From NCBI RefSeq assembly GCF_011299615.1, contig NZ_CP049861.1:1-64000 (forward strand): a stretch of DNA of 64,000 nt, in the 5' to 3' direction. Below, piece after piece: positions 42,874-51,375 of the stretch. The first letter of the stretch is position 1. Every line of letters starts with the position of its first letter. Source of the stretch: Erysipelothrix sp. HDW6C. Its GTDB lineage: Bacteria; Bacillota_I; Bacilli_A; Erysipelotrichales; Erysipelotrichaceae. The notes below the pieces were generated by a model that did not search any database, was not told the origin of the DNA, and saw only the letters and a program-made list of their open reading frames with translations. A program made the translations under genes and the position numbers.

Positions 42874-42898
42874 CCCTAGGGTAACGGTTCTTTTTTTT
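42865..42898 (+). terminator. Terminator overlapping the HAD phosphatase stop codon
   Basis: GAACTGTAACCCT/AGGGTAACGGTTC, a near-perfect palindrome, then eight T. The TAA stop is inside the stem. Confidence 0.85.
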
Positions 42899-42941
42899 GC
42901 TTGACCGTGCTATAGTTATTTGAGATATGATTGGAGATTTT

Positions 42942-43544
42942 ATGAAAACAGTTTATATAATTCGTCATGGAAAAACACTATGGAATCAAGAACATAAAAT
43001 GCAAGGCAGTCTCAATTCCGACTTAACGGATGAAGGCGTTTATCAGGCACAGAAGTTATCAGAAAAGTTGCGAACGATCGCATTTGATAAAATCTATTCG
43101 AGTAGTGCACAAAGGGCTATCGACACAGCCCATCTTGTATTTCCTCATGCTAAAATCAATGTTCAAGACACCATCTCAGAAATTAACATGGGGACTTGGG
43201 AAGGGCAAACTCACGAATGGATTGAATCAAATTATCCACATCAATGGGACGCGTTTTTTAATGAACCCCTCACTTATATACCCGAGAATGATGGAGAATC
43301 TTTTCAGGATGTTGCCAATCGTGTTAAAGAATTCATAACCTTACTGAATGAAAGTAATGATGAAACCGTTGCAATCGTCTCCCATCGCATCACGATTCGA
43401 ATTATAATAGCACTGCTTCAAGACGGGACACTCGAAAACGTTCATATTATTGAGGACATTCAACCCAACTCTTGCACAACCTTAACATTAGAGAATGGTG
43501 CACTGACGATACTTGACTTTAACAGCACTAGACACTATAAATAG
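42942..43544 (+). CDS. Histidine phosphatase, phosphoglycerate-mutase-like (200 aa)
   Basis: Start at 42942 (MKTVYIIRHGKTLWN) with GGAG 5 nt upstream. Catalytic RHGKT (His 9), then YSSSAQRAIDTA, acid/base EINMGTWEGQ and second His in AIVSHRITIRII. Class 1 family with GpmB/CobC-like length; substrate unknown. It ends 15 nt before the hydrolase gene, so the two are likely co-transcribed. Confidence 0.92.
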   Translation: MKTVYIIRHGKTLWNQEHKMQGSLNSDLTDEGVYQAQKLSEKLRTIAFDKIYSSSAQRAIDTAHLVFPHAKINVQDTISEINMGTWEGQTHEWIESNYPHQWDAFFNEPLTYIPENDGESFQDVANRVKEFITLLNESNDETVAIVSHRITIRIIIALLQDGTLENVHIIEDIQPNSCTTLTLENGALTILDFNSTRHYK

Positions 43545-43559
43545 ACGATTGGAGAACAT

Positions 43560-44681
43560 ATGAACAAACATTTAAAACGCTTTCTTATCTTTACTGCTAT
43601 CTTAGTGCTTATTATTGCGCTATTAGTATGTTATGTACTCTTTGTCGTAATCAAACAGCCGACGAAGATTCAAGATATAACCCAAGCACCCTTGAACCAA
43701 TGGAATCGCATTGAACTTGATGATACCGTTGTATCCAGCGATGGATCGGATTACTATTTACTTACAAAAAAAGGATCCAGCAACAATGTCATGATTTACT
43801 TCTCTGGAGGAGGAGCAAATTGGGACGAAAAGACTGCCGATTCTCCGATTACTATTTTCAATATGATGCAGGGAAAATATAACTATTTCAGTCGTATTCC
43901 CTATTACAAGTTGGCTACGATGGGAGGCATTCTTAAAGATGATAATCCTGACAACCCCTTTAACGATTGGACAATTATTTATGTTCCCTATACAACCGGA
44001 GACTTTCATATTGGTGACAATCTCATCGAATATCGTGATGACTTGAGTGTTATTCATAATGGTAAGAAGAACGTTCAAGCGGCCTTGGCATGGACTTATC
44101 AAAACATACAAAACCCTGACAAACTCTTAATTGCTGGTGAAAGTGCCGGAGGATTTGCAACAGCGTTCTGGACACCTGAAATTTCGGATCATTATCCACA
44201 AACACCAACGTACGCATATATAGATAGTTCAAATATAACAACGGAGCGTTGGCCAACGATTATTGATCAAACATGGAATGCAGATTTTGAGAATACGTTT
44301 GGATACAAGCCTCAAGCAGATCTTATTGCTTCGGCACTTGAATATAACCTAAGAAACTATCCAAGCATTACATTTCTACAGTCCAGTACCATGTATGATG
44401 TCTTATTAATGTCTTTTGAGTCACAGTTGAATCAAACCGTCATCGATGATACATCGAAACAAGCCTGGTCGTCAGCAATGAAGAAAACACTCCAAGACCT
44501 TGGGAAATATGATAACTATTACAGCTTCATTACAAATGAAGGAAAGACTGGCATTCAAGATACAACCCACACCATTAGTCCAGCCAACTCATTCTATACA
44601 TTTAAAGCAAACGGCATCCCATTTGTTGAATGGCTAAGCGATGCAGTCATAAATGATGCGCCACAATCCTTGAGTGACTAA
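43560..44681 (+). CDS. Membrane-anchored pectin-acetylesterase-like serine hydrolase (373 aa)
   Basis: One N-terminal TM helix (FLIFTAILVLIIALLVCYVLF), then an alpha/beta hydrolase of the PAE/Notum type. The oxyanion motif is YFSGGGANW (about 80-88), the nucleophile S195 in GESAGG, a candidate Asp in YIDSSN, and a late His in DTTHTISP. The family removes O-acetyl or acyl groups from carbohydrates or lipids. The active site would face outside. Substrate is unknown; acetylated wall polymers are plausible. SD TTGGAG. Confidence 0.8.
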   Translation: MNKHLKRFLIFTAILVLIIALLVCYVLFVVIKQPTKIQDITQAPLNQWNRIELDDTVVSSDGSDYYLLTKKGSSNNVMIYFSGGGANWDEKTADSPITIFNMMQGKYNYFSRIPYYKLATMGGILKDDNPDNPFNDWTIIYVPYTTGDFHIGDNLIEYRDDLSVIHNGKKNVQAALAWTYQNIQNPDKLLIAGESAGGFATAFWTPEISDHYPQTPTYAYIDSSNITTERWPTIIDQTWNADFENTFGYKPQADLIASALEYNLRNYPSITFLQSSTMYDVLLMSFESQLNQTVIDDTSKQAWSSAMKKTLQDLGKYDNYYSFITNEGKTGIQDTTHTISPANSFYTFKANGIPFVEWLSDAVINDAPQSLSD

Positions 44682-44841
44682 AAAGGCCACCAAGCATGTG
44701 GTGACCCTCTATAAACCATACTGCTGTTATCTTAAGACAGCAAGTAAAATGACTCATTTCTGTCCTGCATATAACACAACTTAAAATATCAATATATCAG
44801 AGATCTTTGCAAGGTTATTTTGCAGAAAAATTATTTTTAAT

Positions 44842-44867
44842 GGGCACATCAAATGATGCCCTTTTTT
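44842..44867 (+). terminator. Terminator about 160 nt after the PAE-like gene
   Basis: GGGCA-CATCAAATGA-TGCCC followed by TTTTTT. The 160-nt interval before it (44682-44841) holds no gene. Confidence 0.65.
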
Positions 44868-45038
44868 AGTATTTCCATGATATTAAAAATGGAAAAGCTT
44901 CTCTCTGTTACCGTCTATGATTCTATTTCGTCCTTTACGGTCGTGTCAGCATACTATAATTTATGAAGTTGCATTCATTCGATTTTTTATCAAATTTTCC
45001 TAATATTCCTCGACTCTTTATTTCTCAACTTTTTGACA

Positions 45039-45067
45039 TTGACTTTCCCACAGAAAGCGATTACAAT
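45039..45067 (+). promoter_or_regulatory. Promoter of the secreted-protein pair
   Basis: TTGACT (45039-45044), 17 nt, TACAAT (45062-45067), 34 nt before the first start codon. The -35 region is doubled (TTGACATTGACT). Confidence 0.65.
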
Positions 45068-45101
45068 TCGCCTATGCTTAAATTAAGAAAGGAGGCATTC
45101 A

Positions 45102-45359
45102 ATGAAAGTAAATACTTCATCTTTAAAATACTTATCGATTTTTGGTTGCATATTAAGCGGATTTGGTCTGATATCTGCAACTGTAATCTTGTCTAGCTAC
45201 GCAATAATCGCACCTACAATTTATGATTACACAATCGAAACCTTCTTATTTCAAAATCCCATGCTCAAGTTTCTTATGTATCCTTCTTATTTTTTTATTT
45301 TCTTAGGTATTTTATTTCTACTGTTTAGTTTAATAGTAGGAAGAGAGGAAAGAAAATGA
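45102..45359 (+). CDS. Small two-TM membrane protein (85 aa)
   Basis: AAAGGAGG precedes the ATG. Two hydrophobic helices: LSIFGCILSGFGLISATVILSSY and FFIFLGILFLLFSLIV. The ~25-residue loop is likely extracellular (TIYDYTIETFLFQNPM); the tail is charged (GREERK). Its stop overlaps the next start (ATGA), so it is made together with the secreted protein that follows. No family recognised. An immunity, export-helper or anchoring role is possible but unproven. Confidence 0.7.
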   Translation: MKVNTSSLKYLSIFGCILSGFGLISATVILSSYAIIAPTIYDYTIETFLFQNPMLKFLMYPSYFFIFLGILFLLFSLIVGREERK

Positions 45360-45943
45360 AATCAGCAAATAAACTGAGTCATCGATTTTCAATTATCACA
45401 TGCGTTATACTTCTGTTTACAGCATTTCTTATTCCTGTGAATGCAAACAATGATTCTGACCACCTCGTTGAGGGTATCGACTATGATGTCGTTGAATATT
45501 TCGTGCCCTTTGAATCCGACGATGCCATCAGCGTGCCGAGTTCAAGAGCATGGTGGGGCTGGTCTGTTCGTGGTGTTTCTGGGCCTTACTCACACTCAAA
45601 AGGTATTGGGCCCTATGTCAAAGGCTCTCCAGGACAAACAATTAAACTGGATCATTATGTGACCATCAGTTACTCAGTCACAACGTCTACAGGAATATCT
45701 GTTGGTGATGTCAGTGCGTCAATTGGTTCCACAGTCACGCAATCGAGAGGTGTTACACTTGGATCATCACTGTATGTCCCAAGCACCTACAATGGAAGGC
45801 GTGTTGAATCAGCTGAATTGTATGCGCGTGCCGAAAGTAATCAATACGCATATCAAATTTACTATCTTGAGGGAAAAGTCACAAATGGCCAAGCAAATGT
45901 TTTCACCGGGATCCGTTATTTACACTATTACTATTACAAATGA
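45356..45943 (+). CDS. Secreted beta-rich protein, possible pore-forming or bacteriocin-like (195 aa)
   Basis: A signal peptide (about 1-30, ending VNA) and a short propeptide-like acidic region precede a Gly/Ser/Tyr-rich mature domain. It contains SRAWWGWSVRGVSGPYSHSKG, then an alternating polar strand series (SYSVTTSTGISVGDVSASIG, STVTQSRGVTLGSSLYVPS) and a C-terminal aromatic tail (YLHYYYYK). The alternating Ser/Thr pattern resembles insertion strands of aerolysin/ETX-like beta-pore formers, but no family match is certain. Translationally coupled to the small membrane protein. Confidence 0.65.
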   Translation: MKSANKLSHRFSIITCVILLFTAFLIPVNANNDSDHLVEGIDYDVVEYFVPFESDDAISVPSSRAWWGWSVRGVSGPYSHSKGIGPYVKGSPGQTIKLDHYVTISYSVTTSTGISVGDVSASIGSTVTQSRGVTLGSSLYVPSTYNGRRVESAELYARAESNQYAYQIYYLEGKVTNGQANVFTGIRYLHYYYYK

Positions 45944-46036
45944 TAAGTAATAATTCAATATACACATGGGTATAATAACTCGTGCATTCTGTTGATGATT
46001 TGTTATATAATAGATTTACTTTAAAGGAGATCTATT

Positions 46037-46252
46037 ATGGCATACCACAGCAATAAGCGCCTCTACAAAGACAAATCTACTGGAATGGTAGCTGGTGTTT
46101 GTGCGGGCCTATCCGAATACTTCAAAATTGACGTTACAATCATTCGATTTATTTTTGCCTTACTTGTACTTGGTTATGGAACTGGTTTCTTGGTATATAT
46201 CCTACTTTGGTTCTTATTACCTGACAAGAGTGACATCAACCCATACGAATAA
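46037..46252 (+). CDS. PspC-domain membrane protein (71 aa)
   Basis: A PspC domain fills the protein: NKRLYKDKSTGMVAGVCAGLSEYFKIDVTIIRF, then a TM helix (FALLVLGYGTGFLVYILLWFLLP) and a short tail. PspC proteins sense or buffer envelope stress. AAAGGAGA precedes the ATG, and a TATAAT-like box lies about 25 nt upstream. Small single-domain version typical of Firmicutes. Confidence 0.93.
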   Translation: MAYHSNKRLYKDKSTGMVAGVCAGLSEYFKIDVTIIRFIFALLVLGYGTGFLVYILLWFLLPDKSDINPYE

Positions 46253-46274
46253 AAGTTCCCTAAGGAACTTTTAT
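46250..46274. terminator. Bidirectional terminator
   Basis: AAAAGTTCC-CTAA-GGAACTTTT between the convergent PspC and MBL-fold genes, overlapping the latter's stop. Confidence 0.8.
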
Positions 46275-46918
46275 TTTGAAATTTTTTCAATAATCGCATC
46301 GAGTATTTCTGGTCCTTGAATAATATTATGACCTGAAATTGCAGTTTTAATTGCATACTTTTTATACTCTTGAAGTGTTTGAATGTATACGTCTTCACGT
46401 GTCTCTAAGTCAGGGACAATTGTTGCCATATTATCACCTAGGTTGTCACCAAAGTTCATGACTCTCTCCACAGCATCGTAAACACTTATGCCATCAATTG
46501 TGTGGCCTGGTGTGTAAAAGAGAAATATACCATCTTCTGGAAATTGCAGCTCATTATCAAACGTAAGATTAGGCAATACTTTGACACTCGTCTCAGTTGT
46601 ATGATGGCGTGCTTGCCCAACCATTGTATCCCATTCTGCTGCAATAAGTTCACGGCATAACGTATGACTTACAATCGTATTGTTCTTAAAATTGGCATTC
46701 CCAAAGACGTGATCCCAATGGTAATGCGTATTTATGACAATCAATGGTTTTGCATCATTCTCCAGAAATTCAAGAATGGGCATAACACTCTTTGATCCAA
46801 CACCCGTATCAATTAGGTAATTGTTTTTGTTTCCGCGAATTAAATGTAAATTTAAATCCCAACCTGCAAATGCTTCCGTAAAAATAGTATGACGGTATGA
46901 TAGCTTTGTAATTTTCAT
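46271..46918 (-). CDS. MBL-fold metallo-hydrolase (215 aa)
   Basis: The metal motif THYHWDH (HxHxDH, about 61-67), downstream His in SHTLCREL and TPGHTIDG, Asp in NFGDNLGD and a final His in ISGHNII form a glyoxalase-II-like binuclear site. Length fits the class. Substrate unknown. Lies downstream of glmS on the same strand with a 35-nt gap and an own SD (AAAGGTGG); co-transcription with glmS is possible. Confidence 0.9.
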   Translation of the reverse strand: MKITKLSYRHTIFTEAFAGWDLNLHLIRGNKNNYLIDTGVGSKSVMPILEFLENDAKPLIVINTHYHWDHVFGNANFKNNTIVSHTLCRELIAAEWDTMVGQARHHTTETSVKVLPNLTFDNELQFPEDGIFLFYTPGHTIDGISVYDAVERVMNFGDNLGDNMATIVPDLETREDVYIQTLQEYKKYAIKTAISGHNIIQGPEILDAIIEKISK

Positions 46919-46953
46919 TTGTGCACCACCTTTACACTATTTTAGCACAGCTC

Positions 46954-48738
46954 CTACTCAACAGTAACCGATTTCGCAAGATTACGAGGTTGATCAACGT
47001 CACATCCTCGCAAAACGCTCGTATGGTATGCCAATAGTTGCAATGGAATCATCGCAAGAAAAGGTGTAAGATTCGGATCGACCGTGGGAATTCTTAGCAC
47101 GTCAAGTGAATCCATTGTAGGAATATCAAAGTCTTCGGGTGCAATGACAATTACCTTCCCACCTCGTGCGATAATTTCATGGATATTGCTGAGGCTTTTC
47201 TCTGTGAGATTGGGTTGTGTAACTAAGGCAACTGTGACAACATTCTCATCAATTAATGCAATCGAGCCGTGCTTGAGTTCTCCAGCCTGAATCGCTTCAC
47301 TGTGAATGTAGGTTATCTCTTTCAGTTTTAATGAGCCTTCGAGCGCGAGATAGTAGTCTACTCCTCGACCAATGTAAAATGCATTCTGTATAGAAACAAG
47401 TTTCTCTGACAAAGCCATAATATTTTTCATTTGATCGATTGATTTAATTATCAACTCCGGTATTTGCTGAATTGCAGCGCGTTCATCAGTTTTTGACAGC
47501 TGCTTTGACAAGAGCAACAGTACCATTGCTTGAGCACTGTATGCCTTTGTACTGGCGACAGATTGTTCAATCCCAGCCTTTGTAAAAAGGGTGATAGCAG
47601 ATTCCTTCGCAAGGGATGAATGCTCATTATTGACAATTGCGACTGTCTGCAACCCTTGTTCTTTTACGAATCGCAACGATGCCAATGTATCCGCTGTTTC
47701 TCCTGATTGCGAGATAAATACAAATATATCCTTCGAGTCCAATCGATTCCTTTGATAACGAAATTCACTCGCAACATGAACAAGAACATCAAAATTTGTT
47801 GATTGCTCGATCCAATACTTCCCTAAATATCCTGCATGAAGGGCGGTTCCACAGGCAATGATATGAATGCGTTTTATTGTTTCAAACGCGGTTGAGATTG
47901 GTAAGTTTATCTTCCCATCGATTGTATAATAGTCTAAAATTCTTTGAATAATCTCAGGCTGTTCATGAATCTCTTTGAGCATGAAATGGGGATAATCACC
48001 CATCTCAACATTTTCAGTCTGCTCGAGCTTTTGTTTCACAGTATAGGGTACAATGTTAAGATCTTGATCGTACTTTTGAAATCCTTCACTGCCCATTTCA
48101 GCAATTTGCCCTTCTTCCAGTTCAATAAACTGTTGCGTATACGATTCAAATGCGGTTATATCTGATCCCAAATAATAATCAGTGCCTTGAACCCCAATGA
48201 CGAGCGGACTTCCACAACGAAATGCGTAAAGGGTCTCTTTTTGATCCTTTACCATCATTGCAATTGCATAAGCACCCTGCATATAATCCATACTTCGTTT
48301 CATAGCTATAACTGCATCATGGGTTGTAGCATAAAGATAATCAAGAAGATGCGCAGCAACCTCTGTATCCGTATCTGATTGAAATGTATATCCCTCAGAC
48401 GTGAGCCACGTTCGAAGCTCAGCATAGTTCTCAATAATACCATTGTGGACAATAACAAGATTGTTACTGTGATGCGGATGGGAGTTGACCTCACTCGCTT
48501 CACCATGTGTTGCCCATCGGGTATGGCCAATACCCATCGTTGGGTTTGATTCTTGAATTCTTTTTGTAATTGGCTCAATCATTTTTACCTTGCCAACTGT
48601 TTTGACAATCTCAATGCTATCGGGTGCCATTGTTGCAATACCCACTGAATCGTAGCCACGATATTCCAGTCGGTGTAACCCCGCAATTAAAACGTCGACA
48701 GCATTCTTGCCGCCAACAAAACCTACGATTCCACACAT
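46954..48738 (-). CDS. glmS: Glutamine-fructose-6-phosphate aminotransferase (594 aa)
   Basis: Makes glucosamine-6-phosphate from fructose-6-phosphate and glutamine, the first step to UDP-GlcNAc and peptidoglycan. The N-terminal Ntn glutaminase domain begins MCGIVGFVGG (catalytic Cys2 after Met removal) with GHTRWATHG and SDTDTEV. Two SIS domains follow (ACGTALHAGYLGKYWIE; SQSGETADT), and the C-terminal lid ends RNLAKSVTVE. It is preceded by a glmS ribozyme, so it is shut down by its product. Divergent from glnN, which supplies its glutamine. Confidence 0.98.
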   Translation of the reverse strand: MCGIVGFVGGKNAVDVLIAGLHRLEYRGYDSVGIATMAPDSIEIVKTVGKVKMIEPITKRIQESNPTMGIGHTRWATHGEASEVNSHPHHSNNLVIVHNGIIENYAELRTWLTSEGYTFQSDTDTEVAAHLLDYLYATTHDAVIAMKRSMDYMQGAYAIAMMVKDQKETLYAFRCGSPLVIGVQGTDYYLGSDITAFESYTQQFIELEEGQIAEMGSEGFQKYDQDLNIVPYTVKQKLEQTENVEMGDYPHFMLKEIHEQPEIIQRILDYYTIDGKINLPISTAFETIKRIHIIACGTALHAGYLGKYWIEQSTNFDVLVHVASEFRYQRNRLDSKDIFVFISQSGETADTLASLRFVKEQGLQTVAIVNNEHSSLAKESAITLFTKAGIEQSVASTKAYSAQAMVLLLLSKQLSKTDERAAIQQIPELIIKSIDQMKNIMALSEKLVSIQNAFYIGRGVDYYLALEGSLKLKEITYIHSEAIQAGELKHGSIALIDENVVTVALVTQPNLTEKSLSNIHEIIARGGKVIVIAPEDFDIPTMDSLDVLRIPTVDPNLTPFLAMIPLQLLAYHTSVLRGCDVDQPRNLAKSVTVE

Positions 48739-48782
48739 AAAAAATACTCCTTCGTATCTAATTTTATTATTTATTAAATGTA

Positions 48783-48908
48783 ATGTGGTTTATAGAAGAT
48801 TTGTGATTTTGCCTTCTATATTACGATTCCACAAACCGAAGAGGTACCCGCCGATATTTCGATAAACCTCTTTCCTCGTCACTTCACTCATTTGAAGCCG
48901 GGCGCTAT
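48783..48908 (-). ncRNA. glmS ribozyme: glmS ribozyme/riboswitch
   Basis: On the reverse strand the leader reads AGCGCCCGGCTT (cleavage site region and P1/P2 start). Then come GAAGTGACGAGG and GGTTTATCGAAATATCGGCG with GGTACCTCTT, the conserved pseudoknotted core, and a P4-like hairpin (ATAGAAG...CTTCTAT). GlcN6P binding triggers self-cleavage 5' of GCGCC (near 48907) and decay of the mRNA. It lies about 45 nt ahead of the glmS start and about 30 nt from the likely transcription start. Confidence 0.93.
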
Positions 48909-48943
48909 GATTATAGTCTGTTTTGATCTCCTTTCCTTTTTCC

Positions 48944-48973
48944 ATCCTATCACAGGTATTCCTAAAAAAACAA
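48944..48973 (-). promoter_or_regulatory. Promoter of glmS
   Basis: Reverse strand TTGTTT (48973-48968), 18 nt, TAGGAT (48949-48944), just upstream of the ribozyme. Confidence 0.45.
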
Positions 48974-49064
48974 TTACTTTTCGTTTCTCATTTCATTCTG
49001 TAATTTGAGCAATACTCCGAAATGCCAAAAATAATGTTCAATTTGTGATTATTTTTATAAATTT

Positions 49065-49093
49065 TTGTTTATTTTTGAATTTATATTTACAAT
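49065..49093 (+). promoter_or_regulatory. Promoter of glnN
   Basis: TTGTTT (49065-49070), 17 nt, TACAAT (49088-49093). No GlnR box (TGTNA-N7-TNACA) was recognised. Confidence 0.5.
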
Positions 49094-49137
49094 AAGCTCA
49101 ATTTATTTTATTATTCTTCTCATAAAGGAGAAATAGT

Positions 49138-51195
49138 ATGTATAAACAAATACAAGATTTTGGATCGAAATTGTTTAGTGAAGATGTCATGGCGCTGTAC
49201 CTTCCCAAGCCAGTTTTCTTAAAATGGAAACACTCAGTGATTCGCGAGGAACCCATGGATAAAGAAAGCGCAGATGCTATTGCACACGCCATGAAAACAT
49301 GGGCTATGGAACAAGGTGCAACGCATTACTCACATTGGTTCCACCCGATGACAGGGTCTAGCGCGGAAAAACACGTTGCCTTCTTAGAACCTTCTTCAAC
49401 TGGCATGACGATTACTCGTTTTTCAGGAAAGAATCTCATTAAGGGCGAAACAGATGGTTCAAGTTTTCCTAATGGGGGATTGCGCCAAACCTTCGAAGCA
49501 CGTGGCTATACTTACTGGGATGTCACTTCGCCTGCATTCATTCGCGGACATGTTCTTTTTATACCTTCAATATTTATTTCATACCATGGGGATTCTCTGG
49601 ATGAAAAAGCGCCACTTATTAAATCCATGGAAGCTCTCAGTATCGAGGCAACACGCGTTGTGAATGCCTTGGGTGATAAAAGCGTTCGCGTATGTCGTCC
49701 TATGGTTGGATTAGAACAAGAGTATTTTTTGATTTCAAAAGAACACTATAACCAACGTGATGACATTCGCTTTACAGGACGTACTTTATTTGGAAAGTCT
49801 GCAGCAAAAGATCAAGAATCATTCGGTCATTACTTTGGTGCAATCCCTTCCGATGTCGTTCACTTTATGGATGATGTAAATGCCGAACTGTGGAAACTGG
49901 GTATTTACAGCAAAGTCGAGCATAACGAAGTGGCACCAGCTCAATTCGAAAATGCAATCGTCTACTCGGATGCCAACATTGCAGTGGACCAAAATATGCT
50001 TGTCATGGAGACGCTCAAGCGTGTTGCACTAAAACATAACAAAGTCGCATTGCTACATGAAAAACCGTTTAATCATGTCAATGGCTCTGGTAAACACAAT
50101 AACTTCTCGCTTATCACCGATACGGGTTTGAACCTCTTTGACCCCGGTGATCGTCCGCACGAAAACATTCGATTTTTGACATTTGCTTGCGCTCTATTAA
50201 GCGCTGTAGACCGTCATGCTGACCTCTTACGATTCGCGGCATCAACTCCTAGCAACGACTTCCGTTTGGGTTCCAGTGAGGCTCCACCGGCCATTATATC
50301 GATTTTTATGGGTGATGTTCTGGCAAATATATTTGAGCAAATAGAAAAATCCAATGCTTCAACACTGGATAAGGAAATCCAATACTTCACACCCCTAGCA
50401 TCGCTCTCCGCATCACCAAAAGACAACTCTGACCGCAATCGGACATCTCCTTTCGCCTTTACGGGTAATAAATTTGAATTTAGAATGCCAGGTTCATCCA
50501 TTTGTTCTGCGTTTGTTAACACAGTACTCTGTGCAAGCATGGCAGAATCCTTAAGTGAGATTGCCGAGGAACTTGAGCCTTTTAAATACGTCCAAGAAGC
50601 TCGTGATCATGCATTGAAGATTTGTCAAAAACTCATCAAAAAACACAAACGCATCATGTTTAATGGTGATGGATACCATCAGTCATGGATTGAAGAAGCC
50701 GCAAAACGCGGGCTTCCAAATATTGCCCACTATGTAGATTCAATCCACGCGCTCACAACGCCTGAAACGATTGCGATGTTTTCACATCATAACATCTTGA
50801 ATGAACGCGAACTTGAATCGCGTGCCGAAATTAGCAACGAACAATTCATCGAATCGGTACGAACTGAAGCACTTACAATGATTTCAATGATCGCTACACG
50901 ATTCTTGCCGGTAGCCCTTAAAGAATTACTGTCATTACCTGAAGCAAATATTGCCGTATCTTACCTTAGCGACTACCGCAATCATTTAACAACAATCATC
51001 AATGAAATCGATCACGATATGAAGTCTTTGCACCTCGCAATTGACGAAATCAACACCACACCCAGTGAGCAAGTTGCTCAAGAAACGATTCGCCCACTTT
51101 TAGACCGTTTACGTTCTCACTGTGATCGACTCGAAATGATTTTACCTCACGACGTGTATCCACTCCCTACGTATGCAAATATGCTTTTCCGTTAA
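49138..51195 (+). CDS. glnN: Type III glutamine synthetase (685 aa)
   Basis: Makes glutamine from glutamate, ammonia and ATP. GSIII features: the N-terminal FGSKLFSEDVM and THYSHWFHPMTGSSAEKH, GLEQEYFLI (metal ligands), HNEVAPAQFE, GSGKHNNFS, a late ENRTSPFAF-like stretch (DRNRTSPFAFTGNKFEFRMPGSS) and a long C-terminal helical extension. About 685 residues is normal for the class. Strong SD AAAGGAG. Divergent from glmS, pairing glutamine supply with amino-sugar synthesis. Confidence 0.96.
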   Translation: MYKQIQDFGSKLFSEDVMALYLPKPVFLKWKHSVIREEPMDKESADAIAHAMKTWAMEQGATHYSHWFHPMTGSSAEKHVAFLEPSSTGMTITRFSGKNLIKGETDGSSFPNGGLRQTFEARGYTYWDVTSPAFIRGHVLFIPSIFISYHGDSLDEKAPLIKSMEALSIEATRVVNALGDKSVRVCRPMVGLEQEYFLISKEHYNQRDDIRFTGRTLFGKSAAKDQESFGHYFGAIPSDVVHFMDDVNAELWKLGIYSKVEHNEVAPAQFENAIVYSDANIAVDQNMLVMETLKRVALKHNKVALLHEKPFNHVNGSGKHNNFSLITDTGLNLFDPGDRPHENIRFLTFACALLSAVDRHADLLRFAASTPSNDFRLGSSEAPPAIISIFMGDVLANIFEQIEKSNASTLDKEIQYFTPLASLSASPKDNSDRNRTSPFAFTGNKFEFRMPGSSICSAFVNTVLCASMAESLSEIAEELEPFKYVQEARDHALKICQKLIKKHKRIMFNGDGYHQSWIEEAAKRGLPNIAHYVDSIHALTTPETIAMFSHHNILNERELESRAEISNEQFIESVRTEALTMISMIATRFLPVALKELLSLPEANIAVSYLSDYRNHLTTIINEIDHDMKSLHLAIDEINTTPSEQVAQETIRPLLDRLRSHCDRLEMILPHDVYPLPTYANMLFR

Positions 51196-51200
51196 TCATT

Positions 51201-51228
51201 AAGACTGGTAAAAACCAGTCTTTTTTTT
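51201..51228 (+). terminator. Terminator of glnN
   Basis: AAGACTGG-TAAAAA-CCAGTCTT then T run. Confidence 0.88.
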
Positions 51229-51286
51229 GTAATTATGTGACTCTTTGTGATGAAAGCGGATACTCGCTGAAGATATTGTGAAATCG

Positions 51287-51338
51287 TTGACTTCATAAAT
51301 ACAGCCCTGTATTATCGACATATACATATAGTGTATAT
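51287..51338 (+). promoter_or_regulatory. Promoter and putative MarR operator of the MacB-like operon
   Basis: TTGACT (51287-51292), 17 nt, TATTAT (51310-51315). The inverted repeat ATATAC-ATATAGT-GTATAT (51320-51338) starts 5 nt after the -10, where bound MarR protein would block transcription. The MarR gene at 53728 in the same operon is the likely ligand-sensing repressor. Confidence 0.6.
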
Positions 51339-51375
51339 ATATTAATTATATGCAAATACGAAAGAGGTTTATAGT

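Noticed and set aside
44693-44715. CACCA...TGGTG hairpin after the PAE-like gene
   Set aside because: Only 5-bp stem and no T run; the better terminator is at 44842.
45441-45950. Two forward frames within the secreted protein gene
   Set aside because: They are out-of-frame shadows of the signal-peptide-bearing gene.
48983-49064. Possible GlnR box before glnN
   Set aside because: No TGTNA-N7-TNACA match could be found by eye.
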